A DNA stretch of 64,000 nucleotides from Asterias rubens. Its lineage: Eukaryota; Echinodermata; Asteroidea; Forcipulatida; Asteriidae. This document shows, piece after piece, positions 1-11,900 of the stretch. The position numbers were made by a program, and so were the translations under genes. Location: positions 11,757,634 through 11,821,633 of the forward strand of contig NC_047065.1 of the NCBI RefSeq assembly GCF_902459465.1, in the 5' to 3' direction. Positions within the stretch are counted from its first letter, which is position 1. Each line of letters begins with the position of its first letter. Under the pieces are notes generated by a model, which ran no database searches, was not told where the DNA came from, and saw nothing but the letters and a program-made list of their open reading frames with translations.

Positions 1-504
1 ATTGCAAAATTGTGATTATTATTTCTCGAAATCTGTCGAAAGGCAAGTCCTAAGGGCGCAGCCATCTTGAACATGTGCTCAAGCGAGACACTTGGTGGCG
101 CTGTTCAATTTCATACAGAGACGACGAAGCTAAAACAACGACGAAAGATCATCGCTGAGGAGAGACCGCTGAGTTGAGTGATACAAAACATGAACAAATA
201 AGTCAAGAAAAAGTTCGGATATAAAAATAGTTCAACATCTTAGAATTACATATATGTTGTGTTTGTCGGTCATCAAAGTGAAATACGTGGGACACCTGGA
301 TTGCAGTAGTTTTATCGGTTTTATCCTTCCCAGCAGGCAGGTCAACAAGTGAAGTTGATAATAAAAAAGTCAGGTGGCTTTTCACGTTTTTGTTCTTTTT
401 GCAAAAGACCAGCAGAACAAATCAACGCAACTAACACAAGCAGTAACACTCCTCGCTTGTTTGTATAGCATTAATTACGAAGGGATAGCTGAACAGCAAA
501 CAAT
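1..504. other. Upstream flank and probable 5' UTR of the STMP1-like gene
   Basis: I see no gene here. The last part should hold the promoter and 5' UTR of the STMP1-like gene; no clear TATA box or initiator can be singled out. Confidence 0.4.
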
Positions 505-3282
505 ATGTTTTCCTTTGTGGTAAGTTGCCTGCCCTTAGATAGATTCTGTAGAAATACAGACTGTTTCGTTTGTGCAAACCACCATGACCATGCCATGCAT
601 GGGTAAAAATGTTGAGGGCCTACCATTTTATGCAACCAATTCATTATTAAACTTAATTAATGAAACAAAACATTTTATTTAACCTTTGACACCTAGAACT
701 ATGAGGTTCGTTCTTATAGTTTTAATATTGCTCCTCGTGGTGACGATATAGCGGACCGAATGTCGCAGTACTAGGAGTAGTTAGTCAAACAGAATCTCCT
801 GCCACAACGATGAACTGCAGTTAAATGTGTACTTACTGAATCCTTCGCTCTGTACTCCTACTGCAGTAGGACGATGCATGAGGAAGTAAAGGAGGAGGAT
901 TCAGTATCTAACTCCTAGGACTATGAGGTTTGTTGTTCCGCTATCGTCTGCCAAGGAGATGTTCCGCGACGATAACGGAACAAACCTCACAGTTCTAATG
1001 AGGGGATTATTCCCCCTTCAGTCCAGATGTTATTTTGGCCAGGGCAGATGGCCAGGCCAAGGGACATTGTCTCCATGGAAGTGTTGTGGAAGTACAGTTA
1101 ATTAAGAGCACCAAACTCAAGCTCTGCTTTTTTTGTGATCAGCAGAGTGTGGGTTCGAGTCCCTGTCCTGACACTTCTGTCCTTTTGCAAGTAGTCGGCA
1201 GGAGGGAATACAATATCGCAACTATTTTGCAAGGCACTTGGGGCGTAAAGCTGTAGGTCTCGTGTGTTGTCACAAAAAAAAATATTAATGCACGTAAAAG
1301 ACCGAAGTACACCCTTGCCCCAAAAAGAAGGGGTTCGCCCCGATGTGTCTTGCAGTGCGACTTTCTTCAATCATGAAGGCTGCACTAGAGAGGGTTCAGC
1401 AGGAATAATAGACTTACACATGCTGGTTTAATTTGATATTAAATCTACGTTTGATCTTTTTCAGTTTGGATTTCTCTCTGGGACGGCAGTAGGCATTTAC
1501 CTCTCACAGAACTATGATGTAAGTATTTTAAAAAAAACAATACACTGTTCTTATTATTCGTCTTGTCGCTCGCACTCACTCATCCACGCCTTGAACATCG
1601 CTCTTGAAATGCACAGCAATTTTCCTCTGGTAAGCGGCACTTCTATGGGGAACATGTAGGTTTGAATCTTCAGAAATTCAGAAATTATACTGCATGAAAC
1701 TGGCTTGAAAGGCTTTTTAAACACACAGCATTGGAACCTTGCAGAGAGCACCACAGGAAAAGCACAGGGCACCACAGCAGTTGCTGTTGTGGGTTGTTTT
1801 GATGCACTATTATCCCGTAACCAAGAGTTGTTGGGGTGCCATGGCAGATGCTAAGATAGCAGGGTTCTCCACATGCGGTTTTGTCCGGGCGCTGCGCCCT
1901 AACGAAATTCTCAAAATACCAAATGCGCCTGGACAAAATTTAACCCTGTGGAGAACCCTGAGATAGCCGATATTCTCAACTTTCTCAGTCTTGTGATGTG
2001 TGTTTAGTGATGTGGCACGATGGCATGGTTGGCTTGTGCGTAAAGCGCTCGCCTCTCACCAATGTGACCCCGGTTCGATTCCCGGCCAGGGCCATATGTG
2101 AGTTGAGCGTTGGTTCTCTGCTGTGCCACGAGGGTTTTCCATCCTATCCGATTTTCCTCCCTCGAGAAAAATCAAACATTTTCGTTCTTGGCTGTGGTCA
2201 TAATGGGTTGATGTGGCTGGCAGCTAAATGCGCCCTTGCATGCCTGCTTTTCGAACACGTAGCCGCGTCCTTCGCAATTCACCTCTTAGCTGCGAGTAAG
2301 GATGATTAGCCCCTAAAATTATTATTATTATTATTATAATTATATCTTTGGCATTGGACCTGGTGCAAATTTCATAGAGCTACATTTAAAAGCCCAAATA
2401 GCTCGCACAACAATACTTTATGCTTACCAGATCAAGATTACTGGTCAGCAAAAGTCAAATCACATGTACAATCTTTGACTGGTATCCTGCTTTTTGGCTT
2501 TGCAGGAAATTTTTAAGTAATTTTCTGCCTTAACAACTTAATCGTTTGTCACTCAGAACTTCTGACAACCCCTGACCTCTACATCTTATGTCTGCCTCCT
2601 TGGAGTGTTGTCTTAAGGCAAAGTGTAGTGCCTACTAGGAGACTTGTCGGAACTTCATAAGGGAATCAATGTGTGGTGAAGAGGTTTTCAACTAGTGGTT
2701 TACCGAGACGAAGTCGAGGTAAATTATCAAGAACCAGGCCTCGGCGGGTTTAAGCCACTAGTTGAAAACCGATTCAACACACTTTGATTCCCATTCATAA
2801 ATACCTTTTCGGTCAAAAAGTAAAATAAATGCAAAAATTGGAATTGTTCAATGATTTCTTTCAACACAACACTCCTCCGGCTATGAAATTGTAAGGCCCT
2901 TTGCCGCCCTCAGGTAAACAACTCCGTATAAATATAAGGGAATGCTGTGTCGTCGCGCGTATCGCGTTATGTGGCACAACTGTCCAGGCTGTTGCTCTCG
3001 ACCAATAGGAATGAAGAAACTGTCTTATAAGTACAGGTGCACGCTCACGTGTCACGCCCATGTTTCAACACTTTTTACTGGTCATAAACAAAGGTTTATA
3101 CACACCCACGTGACGCACTCTCCACCAATAGGAATAGCAAAACTGTCTAAGGTATTTATGAACAGAACATTTGTTTTCCTTGATACCATCAGGTACCAGA
3201 CATGAACAAACTATTGGACACTCTGAAGGACTCGGCCAAGAAGCTCGAGAAGAAAAATGGCGGCTCTAAGAGCGAATCATGA
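505..3282 (+). CDS. STMP1: STMP1-like short transmembrane mitochondrial microprotein (3 exons, complete)
   Basis: Coding exons are 505-519, 1465-1518 and 3193-3282, all in phase 0, with donors GTG|GTAAGT and GAT|GTAAGT and acceptors TTTTCAG and CATCAG. The product has 52 residues; the human protein has 47. It begins MFSFVFGFLSGTAVGIYLSQ and continues with the family hallmark QNYDVPDM. Residues 4-20 form one hydrophobic segment with small residues (G, S, A), suited to membrane packing. The tail after residue 24 is lysine-rich and amphipathic, ending KKLEKKNGGSKSES. In vertebrates STMP1 (Mm47) is an inner-mitochondrial-membrane microprotein linked to respiratory-chain function; that role is transferred by homology. 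The first exon has only five codons, so ordinary gene finders would probably miss the gene. The frame stops at a TGA, and AATAAA follows at 3708. The gene converges on CEP76. Confidence rests on the conserved F-G-F...YL.QNYD pattern. Confidence 0.9.
1068..1380 (+). repeat. tRNA-derived SINE, family B
   Basis: The head has AGAGCACCAAACTCAAGCTCTG followed by CAGCAGAGTGTGGGTTCGAG, the latter holding a pol III B-box-like GGGTTCGAGTCC. Related copies lie at 6488, 10500 (-), 20476, 32638, 37760 (-) and 39563. The body ends with a segment about a GGGTTCGCCCCGATG motif. It lies in intron 1 of the STMP1-like gene. Confidence 0.7.
2000..2312 (+). repeat. tRNA-derived SINE, family A
   Basis: The head reads GGCTTGTGCGTAAAGCGCTC and then CCCCGGTTCGATTCCCGGCC, a perfect B-box inside a T-stem-like hairpin. 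The body carries GGCAGCTAAATGCGCCCTTG-like sequence and ends GAGTAAGGATGATTAGCCCC. Reverse copies lie at 11575-11885 and 18575-18860. It is inside intron 2 of the STMP1-like gene. Confidence 0.75.
2684..3164. repeat. Dispersed repeat M7, copy 1
   Basis: It starts with an inverted pair around CAACTAGTGG...CCACTAGTTG and runs to CTGTCTAAGGTATTTATGAA. A second copy with the same layout is at 49457-49912. This copy ends 28 bases before exon 3 of the STMP1-like gene, so it may supply part of that intron's branch/polypyrimidine region. Confidence 0.65.
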
Positions 3283-3707
3283 TATGACCTCCAGACAGGA
3301 GAGATGAAGCAAGACAAGACGTTACCTGTAGAGCTGAGTGTGTGATTGGAACGGAACGTTATGATATGATACAGAGTGTGCATCCAGGGTCCAGCATGAT
3401 GGAAGAGAGACGAATGGAGAATGCATAAATTATAAATAATGTACATTGTACAAAGAGTAGACTAAGATAATTCCATGGGACCAAAAGCCAATCTTAAAGA
3501 CTTAGACAGCATCCTTCACAAGTGAATGCAAAGCAACTTTAATATCAGAACTTTCAAAGAGGTTTTACTGCATCAACTGTAGTTCGAATGGCAGTGATAA
3601 ACCATGCCTGCCTGCAGCATGTCTTGATGTCAAAGTTGCTTTGCATTCAAATCTTATATGCACTGGTTTTAACTCTTTCTTTCATGTGAGAGAAAAAAAA
3701 GGTGTAA

Positions 3708-3713
3708 AATAAA
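3708..3713 (+). terminator. Candidate polyadenylation signal of the STMP1-like gene
   Basis: AATAAA lies 426 bases after the stop codon, just before a TTAA-type MITE begins at 3728. This is a plausible 3' end, but the cleavage site cannot be seen without transcripts. Confidence 0.5.
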
Positions 3714-3727
3714 GTGGTAAAGGACTC

Positions 3728-4113
3728 TTAAAGGCAGTGGACACTATTGGTAATTACTCAAAGTAATTATTAGCATAAAACCTTATTTGGTGACGAGTAA
3801 TGGGGAGAGGTTGATGGTATAAAACATTGTGAGAAGCGGCTCCCTCTGAAGTGACATAGTTTTTGAGAAAGAAGTAATTTTCCACGAATTTGATTTCGAG
3901 ACCTCAGGTTTAGAACTTAAGGTCTCGAAATCAACCATCTAAATGCACACAACTTTGTGTGACAAGGGTGGTTTTTCTTTCATTATTATCTCGCAACTTC
4001 GATGACCGATTGAGCTCAAATTTTCACAGGTTTGTTATTTTATGCATACGTTGAGATAAACCAAGTGAGAAGGCTGGTCTTTGACAATTACCAATAGTGT
4101 CCAGGGTCCTAAA
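3728..4113 (+). mobile_element. TTAA-type MITE M1, copy at 3728
   Basis: The ends are TTAAAGGCAGTGGACACTAT and its inverse near ACCAATAGTGTCC. Internal landmarks shared by all copies are GGGGAGAGGTTGATGGTATA, the palindrome around GATTTCGAGACCTCA, and CACAGGTTTGTTATTTTATG. Length is about 386 bases. It lies just past the STMP1 polyadenylation signal. Confidence 0.8.
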
Positions 4114-5779
4114 GGGCGCTATTGTGACCTGTTTTGTTGGGCTTTCCATTTTGGACAAAAAAAAATGGTTAATGTGTCCATACGATAAATTTTTCGCTTA
4201 AAGTAAATGGTGCATAAGGGTTCAGGTATTTGATGTACACATCAAAGTCCATAACAAAGTGAACCGAATAAGAATTTCAAAACTGTACATTTTGCAAAAT
4301 CAACATTCAAACATTTGAATGCAGTGACCCATAAGGGTAATTGGCCATGTATCTCTTCATGGTTGCATTCTGGTGTGTGAAATGTATTAACCCAGTCTCT
4401 TGAAGGCACTGGTACATGTAGCTCAGTATTTTCATTCTCATTTCACCAACCCCCGATGAATGGATAAAGTAAAGGACAATTAAGGCCTGGAATTTCATCT
4501 TGGACAGGGCAAGGCCATTTTCCTTTTGCAAAGGGCACTTCCATTGGAAAATGGTGATGTCTGTGGGAAATTGAAGGGGCACCAAGACCAACCATTTCAC
4601 ACACATCTTTGAGTGTGACAGCCTAGTATGTATTCCTATTTTTATATAGCACAAATGTTCTGCTTTAAGTATCTCTGTGAGATTTTGCACTCCGCTCTAT
4701 AGCTAAAAATAAAAGCAAAGTACACAGATCTCGGACAAAATTGTAAAATTGTAACATACACATCAAACATGTTTTTTATTCACTTGCCAATTGTAGATGA
4801 TGTGACCTCAAAAACCATAACATGATGTGCACGCATACCAGCGGACAAAACCTTTGTGTTTTGGCAGCCAACTAGAAAGTACACATAATCTTACCATGAC
4901 TACATGTATGCGTCTTTTTGCCCGGTGAAATATGACGTAAACAGTGTTTTGTTAACAGAGGGCAGTTTGAATGTAAACATAGGTCACATCGTCTATACTG
5001 ACAATACTACTAGTGTAGTTTGGTGTGTTGATGATCAATGCAGTGGGTCAAGTGTAAAAGCCCAACAAACATTGGGGGAAGAAATCTAAATCCAGTTTTG
5101 ATTTAGATACAAACTAAATACAAAACATGCCAGGAAATGTTCTGCTTTTCTTCCTCAAATTTAATCCAACTTAAAACTTATCATTTACTTTATTTACAAA
5201 ATCTTACATCTTTAGTTCACTCTGTGAAACTATTTTTGTATTTTATTTACAAATTATATTGTTCTTAAACGTATCTCTGTCCACATACCATCGCTTAATT
5301 TTATGGTGTTATTATTTACTTGGTAAGCTGTTGCAACATACATTTATCCCTCCTTTGGAATGCAAATAATTTCAAGACTGAAACAACCTTTAAGGTGTAT
5401 TTCTACATGTTTTTATTCCACAATTTGTGGTTGTTTACTTGCAAGAAAATAAAAAGGAAAGTCAAAAGTTAAATGAGGAGTACATCTCTGTACATGTTTG
5501 TTATGTAATAAATTATGAGAACATTTGATACATTCAGTCGAGTTTATGTACAAGTTTATCTCCCTTTTATACATTAGAATCACAAACCTTACAAGTCCTT
5601 CTTTTAGGGGCAGTGCAGTTTCTCCTTAATAATGGGCACCTCTTGGACACTTCAATGGGCACTGAAGCAACAGGGGCACGAAGGCATTGACCTGATAGTC
5701 ATTCTTGTAGAAGCAAGGCAAATTCTCCTTAGCAAAGGGCACCTTTAAATTACTTGCAACTGGCTTTATATTTCATTAT

Positions 5780-5785
5780 TTTATT
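5780..5785 (-). terminator. Candidate polyadenylation signal of CEP76
   Basis: TTTATT on the + strand (AATAAA on the coding strand) lies about 200 bases past the CEP76 stop. A second AATAAA on the - strand lies at 5412-5417. The choice between them cannot be made from sequence. Confidence 0.3.
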
Positions 5786-5984
5786 AGGGCAAGGCAGTTA
5801 TTTCTTTAGTAAAGGGCAATTTGATGAGGGAAATGTAAGTTTGTACTTAAACACTTCAAGGGGGCACCAAGGCAATGACCAGGGTCAAATCTTGGAATCA
5901 TGATAAATCACACACCTGCAGTGTTTTGGAAGGGCCTAGGCAAGGCTTCCAACCATCATCCTCTAATAATCGATCTAAGCATTT

Positions 5985-8900
5985 TTACAGCACTGACTTG
6001 TATTTACAGGCAAACATAATCCAGACAGCGCACGCTGACTCTGGGTACGTGAACACTCGTACACGCACAGCAAGCTTTACACAGTCGCCACGACAACAGA
6101 TTATTTCTTCACACACTTGTGATCTGAAAAAAAACCCAGAAATAATTTTGTTTTAAATAAATAACCATAAAAATACAAGTACGCCAATTTGAAGTGTGAT
6201 TGAAAAAAAAAAGTGTTTATCATCCTACCCCAGGGGATCGCCACCCCTGCTCTGGAGTAGGGGGGGGGGGGGCAAGATGTAAAACTGGGGTATTATTGAA
6301 AAGTGCAACTGAAACCCAGATGAAAAGGGACCTAGGTGGGAGAGTGTGAAAAAGCGCTGGGGTAACTGTGGGGTAAGAAAACTCTTGGGCTTCCTCAAGG
6401 CTGTACTTTACGAGGATAAGAGATACAGTGTGAATAGGGCTTAACAAAGCCTACCCAGGAGCTGTAACTGAAGCCCTGGTTTAGAAAGGGCGTCGAGGCC
6501 TAGGGGTTAAGAGCAACGAATTCAAGCTCTGGTGTTTCTGTTCAGCAGAGTGTGAATTAGAGAGTTGTGACACTTGTGTCCCTGAGCAAGACACTTGACT
6601 ATAGTTGCTTCTCTTCACCCAGGGGTAAATTGGTACCTGTGAGGGCAGAGACGGTTCTTGTGATTGGTTTGGCTTATTAGCGCACATTTGTTGCACAGGC
6701 TGTATTCTCCCCAGGGAGCTCAGATTGTTACAGGAATGAATTAAATGGCCCAGTGAGGGACCAGGGGTAATGTTGGAAGCAATTTGAAGTGCTTTTCAGG
6801 TGTAAAAACGCCTCATAAAACTGGCTATTATTATTATTATTACTTTAGCCATCCTACCTTAGACAGGCAGTGAACGCCCTGCGTGCATTCCGATGTACAA
6901 ACTGTATGGGGAATCCTTTGAAGGTGTGTCCGTCCGGGACGGCTCGGCGTATTGCCTGCTGGAATTCCTCGTTGCCGGCGACCATGCCGGCAGAGCGCTC
7001 CAACTCGTAGGCAGCCAGGGCTGGGGTCAAGAGATACGAGAGTTCAGGGTCCCAGACACAAGTCAAGCCAAGATCCTGTGCAGAGGAAAGACCGGATATC
7101 TTATTAGAAGTATCAAGGAGCCATTTGTGAGATTAAGATTTCAAATATCGTCTGGTACAATGACTTGATTTTTCACAAAAAGTAATAATATATTTGTTTT
7201 GCAAGTCACCAGACACACAAGGTATAAAGACCACTTCAGGGTGTGGGCTCCAATCAACTATTTTACAGGGTTACCCCCTCGTCCACATGGATGTAGGCTT
7301 GGGTATCATCCATAATACTTAATATTTATACCCCGCTTTATAATATGCTTCAAAGCGCTTATACTGTAAGGTATGCAGAACTACGGTTCTGAAGTATGAG
7401 ACCCATTGGTTTACAAGGCGCTGTGTTTGCAGTCAAACAAACCAGGAGCAAATAGGCGAACCCCTTCTTTTAACGATAAGTGCACTGGGTTCTTTTTTCG
7501 GTATTGCATAAATTGCACAAAAAACCCAAGGAGGTAGCAAATGATAGTTAAGTGTTTTGCTTAAGAACACCCGGATGAGCCATCTTGGATCTGGGGAGGG
7601 GGGGGGACTGAGCAAGCTCATCAAATGCACAATACTGGCTACTTTTCTTTTAGTGCATAAATGATGCTATTGCAACTCCTAAATGAATCAGATTGAAGAC
7701 ACGTTAGTATGAACTCATGATGGTGCCTGAGAGTTTACTACTCACCTTCCGATGGTCTGAGACCAGACTCCTGAGTGACAGCTCAATCTCATTACTCAGT
7801 AAAGCTGCATCGAAGGGCGAGGGAACTAAAGGAGGCAGACTGGGCCACGATGCCTGCAGAGGAAAAATAACTACAAAGGTCTCAAGGGTGTTTAGACTAG
7901 TAATAATACTATTTGTTTACACTGCGCACATGTCCAAGTGGCTAGGGGTGTGTTTTGATGACCATGACCGGAAACAAGTTTCTGAAGTAAAATTCACTGA
8001 CCAAAACAATTTCCGAGAGCTACGCCAAAACAGGTCAGTAAACAAAAAGAGCTCATGACGCAGGTACATGTCTGGAAAATTCATGCTCTTAAAATATACA
8101 ACCTTTGTTTTGTTTTCAAGTGATGGAACTGTGTCTTTGTTATTATTATTATTATTATTTATTCGACCAATACAAGGTACAACAATCAAGTTACAATAGC
8201 ACAAGACAGAACATTAACGGAAAAAAAACAACAATTATAAAAAAGCAAGAAATAAGGAAAATAAATACAGAATGTGATTTTATCATAAATATTTAACTGT
8301 TTTGCTCCAGGGTTTTTCATTTTTAAGAGAATTCCATTGACATTTTCCTCTAGTTTTAAGAGTCTGCCATCTTGAAAACAAACCTAACCAAGCAAACAAG
8401 TTGGTTAGGGTTTGGAACACATTTCACAAGTATTCAACCAATGACCAAAGCTCAAATATTTTTCTGTTTGAGGTTGACAAAAAGCACCATAGATCCAGGT
8501 GTTTTAGGATCACAGTAAAAGAGGCAATGCACAGGGTGTCTAAAACCAAACCTATACACTTTTGAAATGGCCGCCGAATAAAAAAATATATGATTCTGTA
8601 TGGAGAGCTTAAGGACTCAACTTTCATATGACACCTAAAAGTCTGAAAATAGTTCATGATTGGGTTAGCACTGTTCATTTTTTTAAGCAGTGTTCTCTAT
8701 CCACAGCCAATCACAGCGTGCGGACTGTTCATGCACTATGCATGCAGTGGGTATTCCCATCGTCGACGCTGTGCGTGGTGTGTGTGCATGTGTGCATGGT
8801 TGGTTGATGCACTCGACATATAAATACGAACCATGTGGCTGTGTGTACATCGTGTTTTAACGTTTGTTTACGATCGCATTTCTGATGCTATAATTTTGAA

Positions 8901-11900
8901 GTCGGCTCTGGCTTGTCAGGTACTCGTTTGATCCTATTAAATGCAGTCTCAAAATAGTCTCTTTGTCCTTTTTTGGGCAGGAAGGCCAATTCTTTGACAG
9001 GGCGGCCTAAATTTTAGGAGGGCGGCCCGCCCTCCCAATTTACGTGTGTGGAGAACACTGGTTAAGGGTACGAAAATTAGGTTGCGCAGTAATTAGCTTT
9101 CCAATGTGTGACAGTTAAGTACTTTGGAGCTGACAAAGTTCACTCCAAGATGTAGGCTACTTATTCTTCAGTGCTCACCCAAGCATGCACTTCTTTTTTT
9201 AACTTTTTGGTGTCATATTAAAGTTGAATCCATAAGCTTTCCATACATCTAAACCTCTTCCAGCAGAATCGTTAATTTTTTATTTGGCAGCCATTTCAAA
9301 AGTGTATAGTTTGTTTTTTAGACACACGGTACAGGCAACCATTTCCAGGCAATCTCAAAGAAGAGACTTCATTCACATATTTTTTTGATACTAGAGCAAA
9401 GAGCATTAGGAACTACCAACCTGACTACCAGCGGCACATATTGACTGAATAGCATCAACACTCATGGATTTCCATAGAGACTCATCATGGAAATCAAAGC
9501 GACAGACCTCCACGTTATCGGATGGCTGTAATCAAAAGACAAAGAGAAACTGCAATTTTAAAACGGAATATATAGAAAGGTTCAATGCTGAATTGCAACA
9601 ATTTACAACAAAAAGGAAAAACAAAACAGAATTTGTGAGTTTAGTATAGAAAATTTCATAAAACTTGAAAAGGTATAGAGGATGACATACTGATAATGTA
9701 TAAACTGCCATAAATATATTGGACCACTACTGAAAATTAAACAGATTTTTAGGGGAATCCTATCTCTGAGTCTGCTTATTACATTTTAGCTGAATCAGTT
9801 TTGCGAAGAACCCTGTGATGTTTGGAGGTTGGAAGTGGTGTGACACAGTCTGTTTAGAATTTAATTCTGAGGCAAATTTTGAACACAGTGACCTACATCA
9901 ATAGACCGATTCATTAAGCTCCGCCCCATTGCGAATTGACCAATCACAACGCAACGAAGTTCCGACAAATAAGGTCCGACATGCGTGCACTTATCTTGGC
10001 GGGCGCGGCAGAGTTGTGCAGAAAGGCATTGGAGAGCCACACGTGTTCTTGCTCACACATGCGTCGTGGGCGGAGCCATAGTCAACCCTCCTACTGTCTG
10101 GACATTTATTATTATCCACTGAGAATATCTTGGATCCAGTAACTGCTCACATTACCTGGCTGTTTGCAAAGAACCGCTGATGATTAAAGACACAACCAAT
10201 GGTCCGATATGGATACTGTGGTCGTGGTTGTTCAACTATTGGTGGATCGTTAGGATTAATTGGCTGGTGGATATATCTGTGGTAATATTAAGAATAATAA
10301 AAACTTGCTTTGATAATGTGCATTTTACATAAATACATTGATATCCTGATCAATGGGTCAATATTTCCATAGGCCTTAACCCACGGCCCCCACAAGAATT
10401 GCTGTGGTGCCCTGTGATTTTGCTGCAGTGCAAAGTTCCAATACATTTTCTTCACAGAAATGTCACCAACCATTTTTTTTCCTTTTTTTTCTTTTAATGC
10501 AAGTCACCAGACACACAAGGCCTGAAGGACACTTCAAGGTGTGGGCTACAAGTATTTTTGTCCAGAGGCCGTTGCCACCTACTCCTAGGGCTGAAACAGG
10601 GTTACCCCTATTACAGTCCATCTGGATGTATAGGATTGGGTATCATCAGTCCGAAGCCTGGCCGGTAGAGCAGAAAGCACTACCTCCCCAATTTTATGTA
10701 GCAAGTGTAACAACCGGGATTCGAACCCACACCCTGCTGATTAAACACCAGAGCTTGAATCCGGTGCTCTTAAACTGCTCGGCCATGACACGCCACAATG
10801 CTCACCAGAGCAAAACTGCTGTCCCCCTTCAAGAGTGTGGTTCGCAGTCTGATCCCTGTAATAATTCTCAGCTCCCAGGGGAGTGAAAAGCCCCGGGGGA
10901 TGTTGAACACCCAGAAGGATTTTCTCTCCTTAACCAATTATGTCTTAAGTTTGTAATAGTGTAATTACTTCAAATGTTTAATCTTTGTATATCTTCCTGA
11001 AATTAGACATTTCGGTCGCCATGGGAATTTTTATTTTTAAAGAATAAACCAACAATGAATGAATGAATGAATACAAACCTCTACTCTAGCAGGTAGACGT
11101 TTATACCCCTGGGTGAAGAGAAGCAATTATCGTAACGGATCTTGTTCAAGGACAAAAGTGTCATGACCGGGATTTGCTCGATGACTAAAGCTTACCTGTG
11201 TCCAGTGAGGCTTTCCCAGAAGGTGACTAGTCCGTCGACCCCTACAGTCACTACCCAGGTATGGGCTGCCCCTTTGGCCTTGGTTCCTACACACACATAG
11301 GCATCCAGTCCAAAGCCCAATAGTAGACTGCACAGTAACACAGCATGGTCCTCACAATCCTGAAAAAAGAAAGATAAAATAAAAATGTTAATTTTTGGTT
11401 TTACCCATATACACCGATGTGTGTAGCACTGTATACTCATCTATTAAATAAAAATGTTCTTACACACTAAAATCATGACCCAACCTAACTAATGAATAAT
11501 GCATAGAGACCACCACCCCATGCAATGATTGTACCCTTGAAACAGTAGCCTATTGATAATAATAATAATTTGGGGGGGGGGGGGCTAATCATCCTTACTC
11601 GCAGCTAAGAGCTGAATTGCTAAGGACGCGGCTACAACGTGTTTGAGAAGCTGGCATGCAAGAGCTGCCAGCCACATCAACCCATAATGACCATGGTGCA
11701 CAGCCACAGATCAAAAGTGTTTGATTTTTTACCTGAGAGAGGAAAACTGGAAGGTCTGGAAAACCATCATGCCACAGCAGAGAACCAACACACAACTCAA
11801 CTCACAAATGGCCCCGTTTGGGAATCGAATCGGGGTCACCTTGGTAGGAGGCGAGCGCTTTACGCACAAGCCAACCATGCCACCCCCATTGATATGCACA

